Below are positions 46,611 to 57,319 of a stretch of 64,000 bases of DNA, in pieces. How positions within the stretch are numbered: position 1 is the stretch's first letter; each line of letters begins with the position of its first letter. The stretch spans positions 5,465,694-5,529,693 of the forward strand of contig OX465584.1 of NCBI GenBank assembly GCA_950022655.1, in the 5' to 3' direction. A program made the position numbers and the translations under genes. Under the pieces are notes generated by a model. The model saw only the letters and a program-made list of their open reading frames with translations. It made no database searches and was not told where the DNA came from. Source of the DNA: Alentia gelatinosa. Taxonomy: Eukaryota; Annelida; Polychaeta; Phyllodocida; Polynoidae.

Positions 46611-47505
46611 GTAGGATTTATCAGGAGTTGGTGTGCTGGACTCCGCACTGGTAACACCTACGAGTTGATAATCATCACCGATACTGTTAAAATCCCCCTC
46701 AGCAAGTCACCCCGCGTTCCTACGCCCCGTAACTTGGAGACGCGCACACTCACAGACGCGCACACCCACTTACACACCTCCTTCACGCCAAGTCGCCCTC
46801 ATTTCCGGTTCTGTTCACGTGACCTCCTCAAGCGCAGCCAATTAAAACGCGGGCAGACGACATCGAGACGCGGTTTTCCCGCCTTTTCTGACCGTGTCAG
46901 GATTCACTGAGGCAGCAGCCGACATTTCATCATCTCACTCCGTAAAGCGACTCAGCTGACTCTGTGAATGACAAAAGGGTGAATCCCTCCACAGGAGCAG
47001 TCTAATTAAGACAGAAAAACTCCCTGATTAATGAGGATAATTACGGGGGCAGATTTGATATCTATTATGCTCTTTGAGCTCTACGGCGCACCTACAAGGG
47101 GACTGGATTAACTCATCTCAAGTGAAATCATAAATCGGAACTAATCGAGTATCATCTGATTGAGATTACTATTAATGAGTTATCTAACAAGATATAAATG
47201 CACACTTTACTTGATTAATCACCGATTTTACCAAGGATTCCTCCCGAGTTCCAAGAGTCCTTTCATCGGAAATATCACCAAGTGAGTAGTATTTCATGAA
47301 CTCTCGTCAAAACCTGGCAAGATTAAACAAACACTCAGAGAAACGCTCCTCCCAGAACGTTAATTGGAAAAGTTTTAATTGCGAATCTGGAAATTGTTAT
47401 TCTCCTCCCAGAAAACTGGCTCCGACCGAACTTGCCTTTTATCGGAGTCCGTAGCGGCTAATATCGGTAAGCCAAATTCACCACAAATCTGTTTGACCTC
47501 TTCAG
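46611..47505 (+). other. Possible first intron
   Basis: Begins GTAGGA and ends CTCTTCAG. No repeat recognised inside; moderately AT-rich. Confidence 0.35.
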
Positions 47506-47726
47506 CCCACCACAGCTCAAGGCTAGGGTGAAAAAAAACTCTGACACTCAATATTGACCTCTGCGACTCTGAAACACAGCCAGCTAAATATAGTAAGCAG
47601 CCACTCCACCACTAATACAAGCTCCCAGTCTCTATTTATCTGTGCATGGTAAGAGGGGGCGCGGGAACGATCAATTACAGCAAGAACAAGCCATCAAGCA
47701 CTCACGCCATTAGCCGATGTAGCTCA

Positions 47727-47754
47727 AGGTCACGTGAAGGTCACTCAGAGGTCA
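47727..47754 (+). promoter_or_regulatory. Triple AGGTCA direct repeat, 5-bp spacing
   Basis: AGGTCA at 47727-47732, 47738-47743 and 47749-47754, spaced by exactly 5 bp (CGTGA, CTCAG). A DR5 pair is the classic retinoic-acid-receptor element. The first site is preceded by TCA, also giving TCAAGGTCA. Confidence 0.55.
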
Positions 47755-47854
47755 ACGCTCGCACAGGACCACAGAGGACAAAAGGATCCTTCAAGGGACC
47801 AACACACAAAGAAACACATCCGAGAAGTGACCTCTGGGAGTTTTCTGAGGGTGA

Positions 47855-47894
47855 AGGTCGTGTGAAGGTCACCTGGAGGTCAGGATGAAGGTCA
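47855..47894 (+). promoter_or_regulatory. Second AGGTCA series spanning the start codon
   Basis: AGGTCG at 47855, AGGTCA at 47866, 47877 and 47889; spacers 5, 5 and 6 bp. The pattern repeats that at 47727 about 128 bp later and overlaps the ATG of the secreted-protein exon. Confidence 0.5.
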
Positions 47895-48064
47895 GCGGGA
47901 CCTTGGTGCTGGTGGCGGCCGTGGTGAGCCTGGTGGAACAGCTGCGGGCGGAGGAGGACCACCTGAGACGGACCCTGGAGAAGGAGATCCTCAAACACAC
48001 CATCAGCTACCTGAGAACCAAACTGGTGCGATGTCTCAGCCACAGCGGCACCTCCAGGACCAAG
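47885..48064 (+). CDS. First coding exon of a small secreted protein
   Basis: ATG at 47885 (A at -3) opens exactly 60 codons ending AAG|GTAAGC, a strong donor in phase 0. Residues 1-22 (MKVSGTLVLVAAVVSLVEQL and on) form a signal peptide with a hydrophobic core at about 6-17 and likely cleavage after RA. The following part (EEDHLRRTLEKEILKHTISY) is charged and probably helical, with one Cys at residue 50. Composition is GC-rich and coding-like, unlike its surroundings. I do not recognise the family; a peptide-hormone or neuropeptide precursor is possible but unproven. Downstream exons are not in view: the intron holds nested repeats (48094-49045) and may extend beyond the window. The upstream ATG at 47646 opens an 80-codon frame in the presumed 5' UTR. 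Confidence 0.6.
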
Positions 48065-48136
48065 GTAAGCCTCCTCCACTACACTCACTGTAGCACCCCT
48101 CGTATAAACCTCCATAGACTCAATATGGTGTGATTG

Positions 48137-48386
48137 TTTTGTTTTTTTTGGTTTTTTTTAAAGCAATTTTTAAGGGAATATTGTGTTACACAATCACCGA
48201 ATTCGGCTATATGGCCGTTCTTCCACTCGGGCCCTATTCCCCTACTCCTCATTCTAGTGGCGGGTGTTAAACCGAATGGGCAGTGGGTACCATTTTTGTG
48301 TAAGTCTTTGGTATGACCCGACCGAGGTTTGAACCCACGACCTCCCATGCTCGAGGCGAACACCCCTACCACTTGGCCACCGAGCT
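48137..48386 (-). mobile_element. tRNA-derived SINE
   Basis: On the minus strand it begins GCTCGGTGGCCAAGTGG, with A-box-like TGGCCAAGTGG (48368-48378) and B-box GGTTCAAACC (48326-48335). A body (GGGTCATACCAAAGACTT onwards) and an A-rich tail (T tract at about 48137-48165 on the plus strand) follow. A headless copy is at 34305-34490. Confidence 0.85.
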
Positions 48387-48421
48387 TGGTAATGCTACGA
48401 TTATGTCATAAAATGTTTATA

Positions 48422-48869
48422 AAGGGTGGCGTCCACCAACCACGACAAGGCTACGACAAGCCCTGACAAGTAAGTTCCCGTCGGCGCCTTGTCGTAGCCT
48501 TGTCGTAAGAAGGGGAGCTCTGCGACAGCGTTGTCGGGGCGTGTCGTAGGTTGCATGCTCCACCTAAATATTCTATCGTAGACCTCTGCAACGACCTCCC
48601 GACACGCCACGACACGCCACAACAAGGCTCCAGTCGTGGCAAAAATCGAACATGTTCGATTTTGTCATAACCTTGTCGGAAGCCCCCCCGACAGGCCCCT
48701 GACAAGCTTCATGTCGCAGCCTGTCGTGGCCTTGTCGTAGACTCTTGTCGGGAACTGGGGTCCACCAACCACGACAAGGCTATGACAAGCCTTCCAATCG
48801 TAGGGCTGTCGTGGACCTTGTCGGGAACCCATTGTTGTAGCCTTGTCGTGGTTGGTGGACGCCCGCCTT
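48422..48869. mobile_element. MITE family C, copy 3
   Basis: AAGGGTGGCGTCCACCAACC left end and complementary right end, with TA at 48420-48421 and 48870-48871. The interior matches the other C copies, with its middle portion in the opposite orientation. Confidence 0.85.
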
Positions 48870-49059
48870 TATGCTACGCGTGACATTAACGGGGTAGGAT
48901 AAAATCCAAACATCACGAAATTTCATATAATTGATTCCATGACATTCGTTGTTTTCTCCTCCGCTTTGTGATATCGTTCCGCGAAGACAACTCACGCGAT
49001 TTTAACATCCCTATGAAATTTCGTGATGTTTCTTGATATCATCACCCATCGCATACATT

Positions 49060-49290
49060 CAGTCTCCATTCAAAAAGATATGCGGGGATTACGTAAACGC
49101 CTACCAATCGTTTAAAAACTGTCTGATACCATAACTGTTGTCCTCGGAATTCAAGCCTAGAGGTTACGGCTTCAAAGCCATTGATTACTAGAAAATAGTC
49201 CCCTTGTGCTAAAGAGCAAAAAAGTAGTTCCTATTGATTTACTCTTTTATATGGCAATTCCTGTATTTAATTTACTGTAGAAGATGGATG
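49060..49290. mobile_element. HB body fragment, TTATTATCCATC type
   Basis: Matches 55600-55830 in order (CTGTCTGATACCATAACTGT, ATAGTCCC, GCTAAAGAGCAAA, GAAGATGGATGATA) but lacks a hairpin. Confidence 0.65.
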
Positions 49291-49499
49291 ATAGTAAACC
49301 AGTCATTCAATCGCCAACACTCGTTCATTGCTACTCAACAACCTGTCGTGGTTTAAGCCACCTCGCCACTCACTTTTTCAGTTCTTTGTTTTAGTAGGAT
49401 CTTTTTAGAACTTAATTATTTCTATCTAGATTCTTCTTCAGTCATGATATCTTATACTCAACCTGGATAATATGATGATAAGGAACTACATCAAGATCT

Positions 49500-49762
49500 G
49501 TATCCACTTAAAATATAACATGAGTTTGACTGCAGAGTCATCTCATCAGGCAAAGCCTGCAGAAAATCAAAATGACGTATGTTCAGTGCCACTACGGATT
49601 GAGTGCAGTTCAGATTTTATCTTACTCTATCACTGAATAATTGGCTAATTTTTGTGGCATCATTGCTGATTTATTTATTTACAATACCTCATGGGCATTG
49701 AGTACGAGTTTCCAATGTTAAGTATATTGGGGGGGGGGGGGGGGTACCAGGGGTGAGATAAA
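49500..49762. mobile_element. HB element, TTTATCTCACCCC type
   Basis: Decayed hairpin with loop CATCAGGCAAAGCCTGCAG and a body starting TTTATCTTACTC; right end has a 16-base G run then GGGGTGAGATAAA. Confidence 0.6.
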
Positions 49763-49769
49763 ATTATAT

Positions 49770-49995
49770 ATCTGTGTACAAACTTCTATGAAATACCATA
49801 CGCCGCTGGTCATAACATACAAATAATGATCGGGTCCACTCTCAGGCTGGGATTTTCAGGTATATAATTATAAGGACACATAGTTATTGAGCCCAAAGTA
49901 ATGGTTGTCTTCACCTACGGTATTGGGCCGCAGTTATGGGGCATAAGGTCTCGAACAGCAATCACTATGGGCTCAGTAACCACATCTCCATATCG
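49770..49995. mobile_element. HB element, TTATTATATACC type
   Basis: Body (GAAATACCATACGCCGCTGG to AGGTATATAATTAT) followed by a hairpin with arms TAGTTATTGAGCCCAAAGTA and near complement (about 49873-49990). Confidence 0.55.
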
Positions 49996-50067
49996 TACTC
50001 AGTCATTGTATGAATTCATTCAAAGGTATTTCATCAGTTCATACAAAGGTAGGCAGTACACCGAACG

Positions 50068-50150
50068 GTTTCACACCTGAGTGCACAGAGTGAGAGTGGT
50101 TTCACACCTGAGTGCACACAGTCAGAGTGGTGTCACACCTCAGTGAACTG
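50068..50150 (+). repeat. Short tandem repeat, about 33 bp, 3 copies
   Basis: TTTCACACCTGAGTGCACA recurs three times with minor changes. Confidence 0.85.
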
Positions 50151-50474
50151 ATTGGTCGGCCATTTTGAAACTCTCATTGCTTTCTCTCAAGGTAAGTAGA
50201 TCGGAAAACTACAGGATTAAAACTAGGAGCAAATAGTATGTTCATCATTGCGTGCAATTATATATGAATAACAATTAAAAGGTTTGAATAACATTCAGCC
50301 TAAGGATAGTTTTCTATAAGCCACTAGCACCCAATTAACCTGCCATTTCTGCAACTGCCTGACTAGTCTAGGATCCAAACACATCAAGCACCAGTGGGTC
50401 CCAGGCCCCTGAGTGGGTCTTGAGGTATTTTGGTTTTGAGTGATTGGTCATGGTCAGCTGGGCACGCCTCTAAA

Positions 50475-50827
50475 GCCTAAAAGACACCGAAATTTGTTCC
50501 CGATTCATCCCGACCGTCGGCTCGGTGAGAGTCGGGAATACATTTTCGGTGTCTTATACCTATAAGACACCGACATGTAGACTCTTCCCGACGACACCTC
50601 CTCCTTTTATAACCTCGTAAAACAACCATATTGAGATCAAAGAGAGCGGCCGGGTAACGCCATATCTGACATGGTAGTAATGCCCGACGCGTCCGTCGGG
50701 AAAAGCAATAAAATCGGGTCGGCGAAGTGCGTACATCGACGCGATTGATGCAGATTGTCACAGACCCGACGGATCGGTCGGGGAAAGGTAGAATCGGGCA
50801 CAGCCATCAGGCCGGTGTCTTATAGGC
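50475..50827. mobile_element. MITE family J, AAGACACCG ends
   Basis: GCCTAAAAGACACCG at 50475 and CGGTGTCTTATAGGC ending 50827 are inverted ends. An internal palindrome of the same terminus (GGTGTCTTATACCTATAAGA, about 50550-50569) suggests two units fused head to tail. Confidence 0.7.
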
Positions 50828-51639
50828 TTAAGACACTGAGACACTGGCTCCCTGCCTTGTTCTCAATATCACAGTGAATAGCACACAGATAGTGAAGGGA
50901 TAATTTCTATGCAGTACCCTGAAAGTCTATATGGACCCCTATGGCCTTTAGATGATGTATATAGCGCATGCATGCACGCTCTAAAAAGACTGTAAGAAAG
51001 TAATGATATCCGAAAAGGAATACCAGGTACGGGTTTTCCCGACACGAGAATCTCACTCTCATAGCCCTTCTGTCTCCGAGCCTAGATCTGGTTCACTCTG
51101 TCCCTATGTGCGGGAGAAACTCCAAGCGGATCTAATAGATCTTTTTAGATATGGTAGGTAAAAACTCAGTAATCGAAACAATCATATGACATGAAATAAG
51201 CCTATTATACATGTATTAAACCGCTCAACTCTTCATGTACGTTTTGACAAAGATATATTCCTCCACGCACCATTTCCAGATTATCTTCATTTCTTGTATA
51301 TGGTGTGTTAGACTTGCTGAAGTCTTTGATTATGAACATTCATTAAATGATTAAAGAAAATCGGAATACAATTCATTTTAGTATGTGTCCTTCTCTGACT
51401 GGCCCATGAATCAAGTCACTCAGAAGGGGTGGAGGGGTAGGATACAGGGACTGAGGCCAGTCTAATGGTGTTTGTATGAGGCTGGTAGACTGATGTTTAG
51501 ACAATCAGACACTAGACAACCTAGACTCCTGTAGTCGTCAGGTAGGCATCTGTTGGGTGTCTGTGCGGTTATAATAGTGTGTCTACGCCATAGTACCACC
51601 TGTATAAAGGTATTATATACGACATAGCCAAACCATCGA
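50828..51639. other. Unassigned non-coding sequence
   Basis: No exon recognised. A single seed of the 39-bp minisatellite (GGGACTGAGGCCAGTCTA) occurs at about 51448-51465. Confidence 0.5.
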
Positions 51640-51728
51640 CAGACTGAAAACCCCGCTTAAGTGGACACCCCGCTTAAGGGAACATTTTGCTGGGAACGGA
51701 GGGTAACCCCTTAAGCGGGGTTATACTG
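51640..51728. mobile_element. Tiny MITE with CAGT/ACTG ends
   Basis: Starts CAGACTGAAAACCCCGCTTA and ends TTAAGCGGGGTTATACTG, followed by TA. Such ends recall pogo/Tigger-type elements; only 89 bp, non-coding. Confidence 0.5.
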
Positions 51729-51790
51729 TATCATAAACCTATGATAAGTGTATTAATCCCCTAAACTCTCACAGGAATTGGCAAAGATAT

Positions 51791-52690
51791 ACACAATATT
51801 ACCATGATTTCGATCTGAGTGGCCGTATTCTCCGCGCAGTTGACGCGTAGTAAAACTCCGAGCGATAGTGAGGAGTAATGCGTAGCGTCAACTACAAGGA
51901 GAATACGGCCACTTAGATCGAAATCATGGTAATGTTGTATTTATCACTCACCTTTCGAGTAATTTTTATGAAAGAAATCTTGTCAATAATAAGAAATTCG
52001 ACCCAAGCGCCGTGCATTGTTTATATAAATTAGTTCCTATAATGCCCGTCAGGTGGCCCAAAAAGCCATATTCTCCTAGGAGATTCCGGAGGTCCGTATT
52101 CTACTCAGTAGCGATCTGGAGGCTCCATAGGCTTAGCATGAAGACTCCATATTAGGTGGGTAATAAATACATAATAATGACTGTTTTTTTGTATGAGTGG
52201 CCGTAATCTCTGAGTAGTTGACGTGTAGTAATAGCCAAGCGATTAGCGAGGATATTACGTTGTCAACTCCGAGGAGATTGCGGACACTCGTACACAAAAC
52301 CAGTCGCTATTGTATGTATTACCCACCAACAAGATTAATAACATGTCTATTGCCTAAAAAGTACATGTATATAGTTCCAGATTACGCCATAATGCCACAG
52401 CACTGTCAAGCATGGGGGTAATTCGGTGTATACTGACGCCTGTTTTATAGTTCGCTATTTGCCTAGGTTTTTATATGCAAAACATATTATGACAGTGATT
52501 TCTGATGGTAAATGAGATTATTGTGACTGATTATAACTAATTAATGTTGAATGAACATTAAATAATTATTAATAGTTATTTTGAAGTACATTATGAATTG
52601 ACCTCATTTTGGCAGGGATTTTTTTTCCGGAATCTCCTGCAGGAGATTCTGACATGCCAGAATCTCCGGGTAGCTAATTCCAGGTGCCCT
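51791..52690. mobile_element. Chain of two HB elements, TTATTACCCACC type
   Basis: Hairpin 51791-51934 (arms ACCATGATTTCGATCTGAGT and complement), body 51940-52167 ending GGTGGGTAATAAA, hairpin 52168-52308 (arms TGAGTGGCCGTAATCTC-type), body from TATTACCCACC at 52317. Hairpin and body alternate with little spacer. Confidence 0.75.
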
Positions 52691-53125
52691 ATACATTTCC
52701 TATGCAGACTCTATATTAGGTGGGTAATAGGTTTAGTATAGAGACTCGATATTAGGTGGGTAATAGGTTTTTGTATGGAGACTCCATATTAGGTGGGTAA
52801 TAGGCTTAGTATAGAGACTCGGTATTAGGTGGGTAATAGGCTTAGTATAGAGACCCCGTATTAGGTGGGTAATAGGTTTAGTATGGAGACTCTGTATTAG
52901 GTGGGTAATAGGTTTAGTATGGAGACTCCATATTAGGTGGTAATAGGTTTAGTATGGAGACTCGGTATTAGGTGGGTAATAGGTTTAGTATGGAGACTCC
53001 ATATTAGGTGGGTAATAGGTTTAGTATGGAGACTCTGTATAGGTGGGTAATAGGTTTAGTATAGAGACTCTGTATTAGGTGGGTAATAGGTTTAGTATGG
53101 AGACTCGGTATTAGGTGGGTTTTAA
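52690..53125 (+). repeat. 36-bp array made of the HB body end
   Basis: GGTTTAGTATGGAGACTC followed by ATTAGGTGGGTAATA repeats about 12 times. The unit is the terminal sequence of the HB body seen once at 52131-52167, so the array grew from an element end. Confidence 0.9.
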
Positions 53126-54021
53126 AAAGACTACTCCTCACACGGTACACCTGGAGTCACCTGACTGGTCGCTGAGTCACTCCTGTTTACAACGAGCATA
53201 TCAGTACTTTACGTGATGGCGAACTATTCACTGAGACACCAGACAGCCTGGCGGCGGGCTGCGGAACTACACCCGCCCGCTACAGGCACCTAAATCCTCA
53301 CAGTCTACCACCAGGTGTATAAAGAGGCGGGGCTTTAGGAACCTGGGCCACCTCCTTTGACTCAGTCTGAGGTGGATTTTTTCTTTGAGGTATTAACCTT
53401 TAGTGGGGAATACAGAGCAGTGAGGCATGCTCCAGTTCCTCGTTTACTGGTTCATTTTTACCTACAAGAGACATTATTCATTAAAGAATACAGGTCTTAA
53501 TCTGTATTTTGATCAAATAGATCAATATCCAATCATAATCCCTGATATACAGGATATTACAATACTTGCAGTTAACATGAATTTATCTCTACTGCAGTCA
53601 ACGGTTTATAAACGTACTACAGAGAGATATAAACTAAGGACATGTTAGATGTTAAAGTAAAAAGACCATTATATCGGTGGCAACTTACATCTAGAAAGGA
53701 AGCTAGTTAGGAAAAATCGTAGGGGATATCTCCCTGCTATACTCTATTATTAAAAAACACACAAAGTATTGGGAGCCTGTACATACCACAGAATGAATGC
53801 ATGGATGTATTACTATTGTATGAAACCTTTGAGATATATGTTTTGAGCAGAGTGATAAAACATGTATTGATAGAGAAATAAACATTTGCTACCCAAAAAA
53901 AAAAAATGTATCTCTACTGAAGAGCAAAAACGTATTTACATAAATTTATTGAGGAGTCTTTACTTCTCCCCATTGTTTATTGACATGAAGATATCAATGA
54001 TACCTAAACTTACCATTCCCC
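53126..54021. other. Unassigned non-coding sequence
   Basis: No exon recognised. Short GC-rich patch at 53220-53345. Confidence 0.5.
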
Positions 54022-54930
54022 CCTTTTATTAAAGAAGAAACCAACAAGTTTTGGTCAAAGTCCACGGTCTCCACAAATTGGATGCGGAGTGATATGAACA
54101 AGGCGACAGCTGAGTGAATATCACGTAGCGTTCAAATGAGTTGGAGAACAACGACTTTGACCGAAACGAGTTGCTTTTTGTATTAATCTCAACCCAGTAC
54201 ACACTAAAAGACTGGACGACCCACAGGGTATAAACCATGGGGAATGGACTGTAATATTTGTCGGGGCATGAAGAACGATTTCTGTTGGACAGAAAGACCA
54301 GGGGTGAGATAAACTCTATAATCTTACCCCTGGTACAAGATTAGCCATAGAAACCCCGTAAAGTGACAATGTTACATTACGGCTGTGACGTAGTGAATGT
54401 GAGATGGCATCATATTGATTTGCTAGGTATATTGGAACTATTCTGATATTCTGATTCTATCTAATGTCGTAGAAAGCGGTGAGATAGATCCAGAACCACA
54501 CTCAAATAATAAAATGGACAATATTCCACTCTTTTGGATGTGCCATAATCTTCACTCGGCTTCGCCTCGATGATGATTCGGCCACCTCCAAATTTGTGGA
54601 GTATTGTCTATTTATACATTTCTCAATGCAGTTCTATCGTAAAACTGGATGAGTTTTAATCTTGGCCACCATATGCCACAACTGAAGTTTGGCAAAGTGA
54701 CTTGTGAAGTTGAGTGAAGTCCGGAGCCAAAACTCCAGGAGTGACATGCCGTGGCCAAGATTAAAACGAATCAGCTTATGATTTTATCCTACCCTGTCTC
54801 CTTGATTTTTGAATATTAGTGATAACAATTCTGTATGCCACTAGTGGCATACAAAACTCTGTATGCCAGTCAGCGTGGCATACGGAAACTCAATGTTAAG
54901 CTCATGGGATTTTATATTGGGGTAGGATAA
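54022..54930. mobile_element. Chain of three HB elements
   Basis: Unit 1: hairpin plus body 54022-54313 (loop GGCGACAGCTGAGTGAATAT). Unit 2, inverted: body 54317-54487 and hairpin 54488-54636 (loop TTCACTCGGCTTCGCCTCGA). Unit 3: hairpin 54641-54782 and body 54783-54930 (TTTATCCTACCC to GGGGTAGGATAA). Spacers are only a few bases. Confidence 0.8.
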
Positions 54931-54995
54931 TATATATGTTTTACATTGGTGTGTTACGTCCGGGGAGTGGCCCTATATTTCCTCATGGAAGATCT

Positions 54996-55304
54996 GGGAC
55001 CTGTTTAACTAGTTTCATGACATGTCTGTGACACCATACAGACATTGGGGTTGTCTAGTCTCGTGACAACAGAAGTAGCTGCCCTTAGGAAAAGACAGAC
55101 CCCAAACATAAGAATTAGACAAATCTACACGTCATGGACCTGTTTCACTAGTTTCATGACAAAAGTGTTAGACAGACTTGAAAAGCGGCACCAACAGTGC
55201 AAGCAAGAACGGACAAAACGAAGTATAATGTATAATTCTTATGAAACCGGACACACCATCTAGACGCCATCTAGACATGTCACGCAACTAGTGAAACAGG
55301 TCCC
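54996..55304. mobile_element. MITE with GGGACCTGTTT ends
   Basis: GGGACCTGTTTAACTAGTTT at 54996 and AACTAGTGAAACAGGTCCC ending 55304 are inverted ends; a third copy of the end lies inside at about 55137. A 72-codon frame inside is not recognisable. Confidence 0.65.
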
Positions 55305-55583
55305 TGTTGTATCTGTAACAGAATGAGCAACGAACATTAGAAACAAATGAGAAAAAAAAGCTGCTCACGCAATGGGAGTAATGCGTGAGAGGCCGGTTAC
55401 TCATCAGGACCCCGTCTACACGGCGATAACAGAGGGAGACAGCAGATCAATGAGGGGTTTTAAACAGGAGAGCAGCTAATTCTACGGCTGTGTCTAAACT
55501 GCAGAGTGTCACTGTAAGAACGACGAGTCAGAGGCACCACTCAATATGCTCCTTATAGGTCTCAGCTAACATCTTCTTATTAC

Positions 55584-56393
55584 TTATTATCCATCGTATA
55601 CAAAGCTCCCATTGGAAATTTATGGGGACTCAGTAAACCACTAGTCATTGTATAAAACCTGTCAGATACCATAACTGTAGTATACGGATTCACATCTGTG
55701 GTATACGGCCTCCAAACCATGGTATATGGGAAAAATAGTCCCTTTTGCTATAGAGCAAAGAATTAGTTCCTATTGTTATACCCGCTAATATGGCAATAAC
55801 TGGGTTTAATTTATTCGAAAAGATGGATAATAAATTCAACAAACGATGATTTTGTGGACAGGCAGCTTTGTAAACCACTCGCGGTTGACCTCGCAATACA
55901 CTCGCTAGCGCTCGTGTATTACTACACTTAAACCACTCGTGGTTTACGGCCGCCTGTCCACAAAACCATCGATTATTGTCTATTTATTCTTATCGTCCAT
56001 CATATAGACAATAATCGATGGTTTTGTGGACAGGCGGCCGTAAATAACGAGAGGTAGTAATACACGAGCGCTAGCGAGTGTATTACTACGTCAACATCGA
56101 GTGGTTTACGGCCGCCAGTCCACAAAATCATCGTTTGTTGCATTTATTATCCATCTTTTCGAATAAATTAAACCCAGTAATTGCCATATTAAACAGTATA
56201 ACAATAGGGACTATTTATTTGCTCTATAGCAAAGGGACTATTTTCCTTGTATACAATGGTTTTGAGGCCGTATACCACAGGTTTAAATCCGTATACCAGT
56301 GTTATGGTATCTGCCAGGTTTTATAGAATTGGCAGTGGTTTACTGAGTCCCCATACATTTTCAATGGGGTATTTCTATACGATGGATAATAAA
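55584..56393. mobile_element. 810-bp inverted pair of HB elements
   Basis: Body (55584-55834) plus hairpin (55835-about 55978) faces hairpin (56007-about 56138) plus body (56143-56393). Both bodies are bounded by TTATTATCCATC/GATGGATAATAAA; hairpins contain GTGGACAGGCGGCC and TCGCTAGCGCTCG motifs. The two halves are reverse complements with modest divergence. Confidence 0.8.
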
Positions 56394-57319
56394 TACAAAG
56401 TCTCCTTTGTATACGGAATTCAAAACAATGGTATAAAATCAGTATCCATTGTTGCATATTTGTGGGTAGGAATGGAATATTTATCAATTATTCGTATTTT
56501 ACATATCTAAACAGAAACATACAAATCATTACTACAAATCTTTGAAATATTGTATTGAAAGATTCTCAATTGTTAATGTTGTTCCACTCAATCCATTCGT
56601 TTTGTTCCGATCCTCAGATGCAGTTATAAAACAATCATATTTACAGTTTTCCTGTTTGTTATTTGATGTAGACCTTCTCTCATGGTGAAATGAATGAATC
56701 ATTCTCATCCTTCAATATCTGTAAAAAGATCCACTATTGATTTCTGCACTTCACTAATTCAGGGTACTTCATATCTCGTCAAATTACAAGATCAACAAAG
56801 GAGATAGGAATTATCTCAAATTATCTCATAGGAATTATCTAAAAAAAATCCAAATAGTAAAAAATCTCAGTCCATCCTCAAAAGCCAATTCTAGCGATCA
56901 CCGGTTAAAGGAAAGAGCAGGTATAGAGCCTTCAGGCTGTCCTCAATCAATCTCCTTTGAAGATCACAATTTGTTTTCTTTCTTATAGTAAAAGCATCCT
57001 CTGCATGCAAATGACAATCATGTAATTATTCACATGTAAATTCAGGTCAATTCAATATCTATGAAGAAAATGACAGTTTTCACACATTATTAGGTTGTGA
57101 TTATCTTTTTTTGAGCGGGAATCATGGTGACTGATTTGGCGTGAATCATTCTGCAGTAAATCCATTTCATGCGATACGATGACCAACCAGCAAGCAAAAA
57201 TTGTGCCAAAACCTTTCCCAGGGACCATCCTTTTTGAGCGTAGAACACACGCTCTGATACCCTGCTGCACTTAGGGAGATGTTATATAGACTTTCAGCGC
57301 GCTGCAAAAACTATCCATT
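56394..57319. other. Unassigned AT-rich sequence
   Basis: No exon, RNA or repeat family recognised. Confidence 0.5.

Larger units (their letters stand above)
48094..49045. mobile_element. HB element interrupted by a SINE and a MITE
   Basis: Outer HB unit: body starts CACCCCTCGTATAAACCTCC (48093) and ends GGGGTAGGATAAA (48903), then a hairpin at 48904-49045 with loop CCTCCGCTTTGTGATATC. The body is split by a SINE at 48137-48386 and by MITE C3 at 48422-48869. Removing both restores the order seen at 43568-43803. Lies in the intron after 48064. Confidence 0.8.

Noticed and set aside
48300..48386. Possible tRNA gene on the minus strand
   Set aside because: A- and B-box are present, but the fold is followed by a SINE body and A-tail, and a headless copy exists at 34305.
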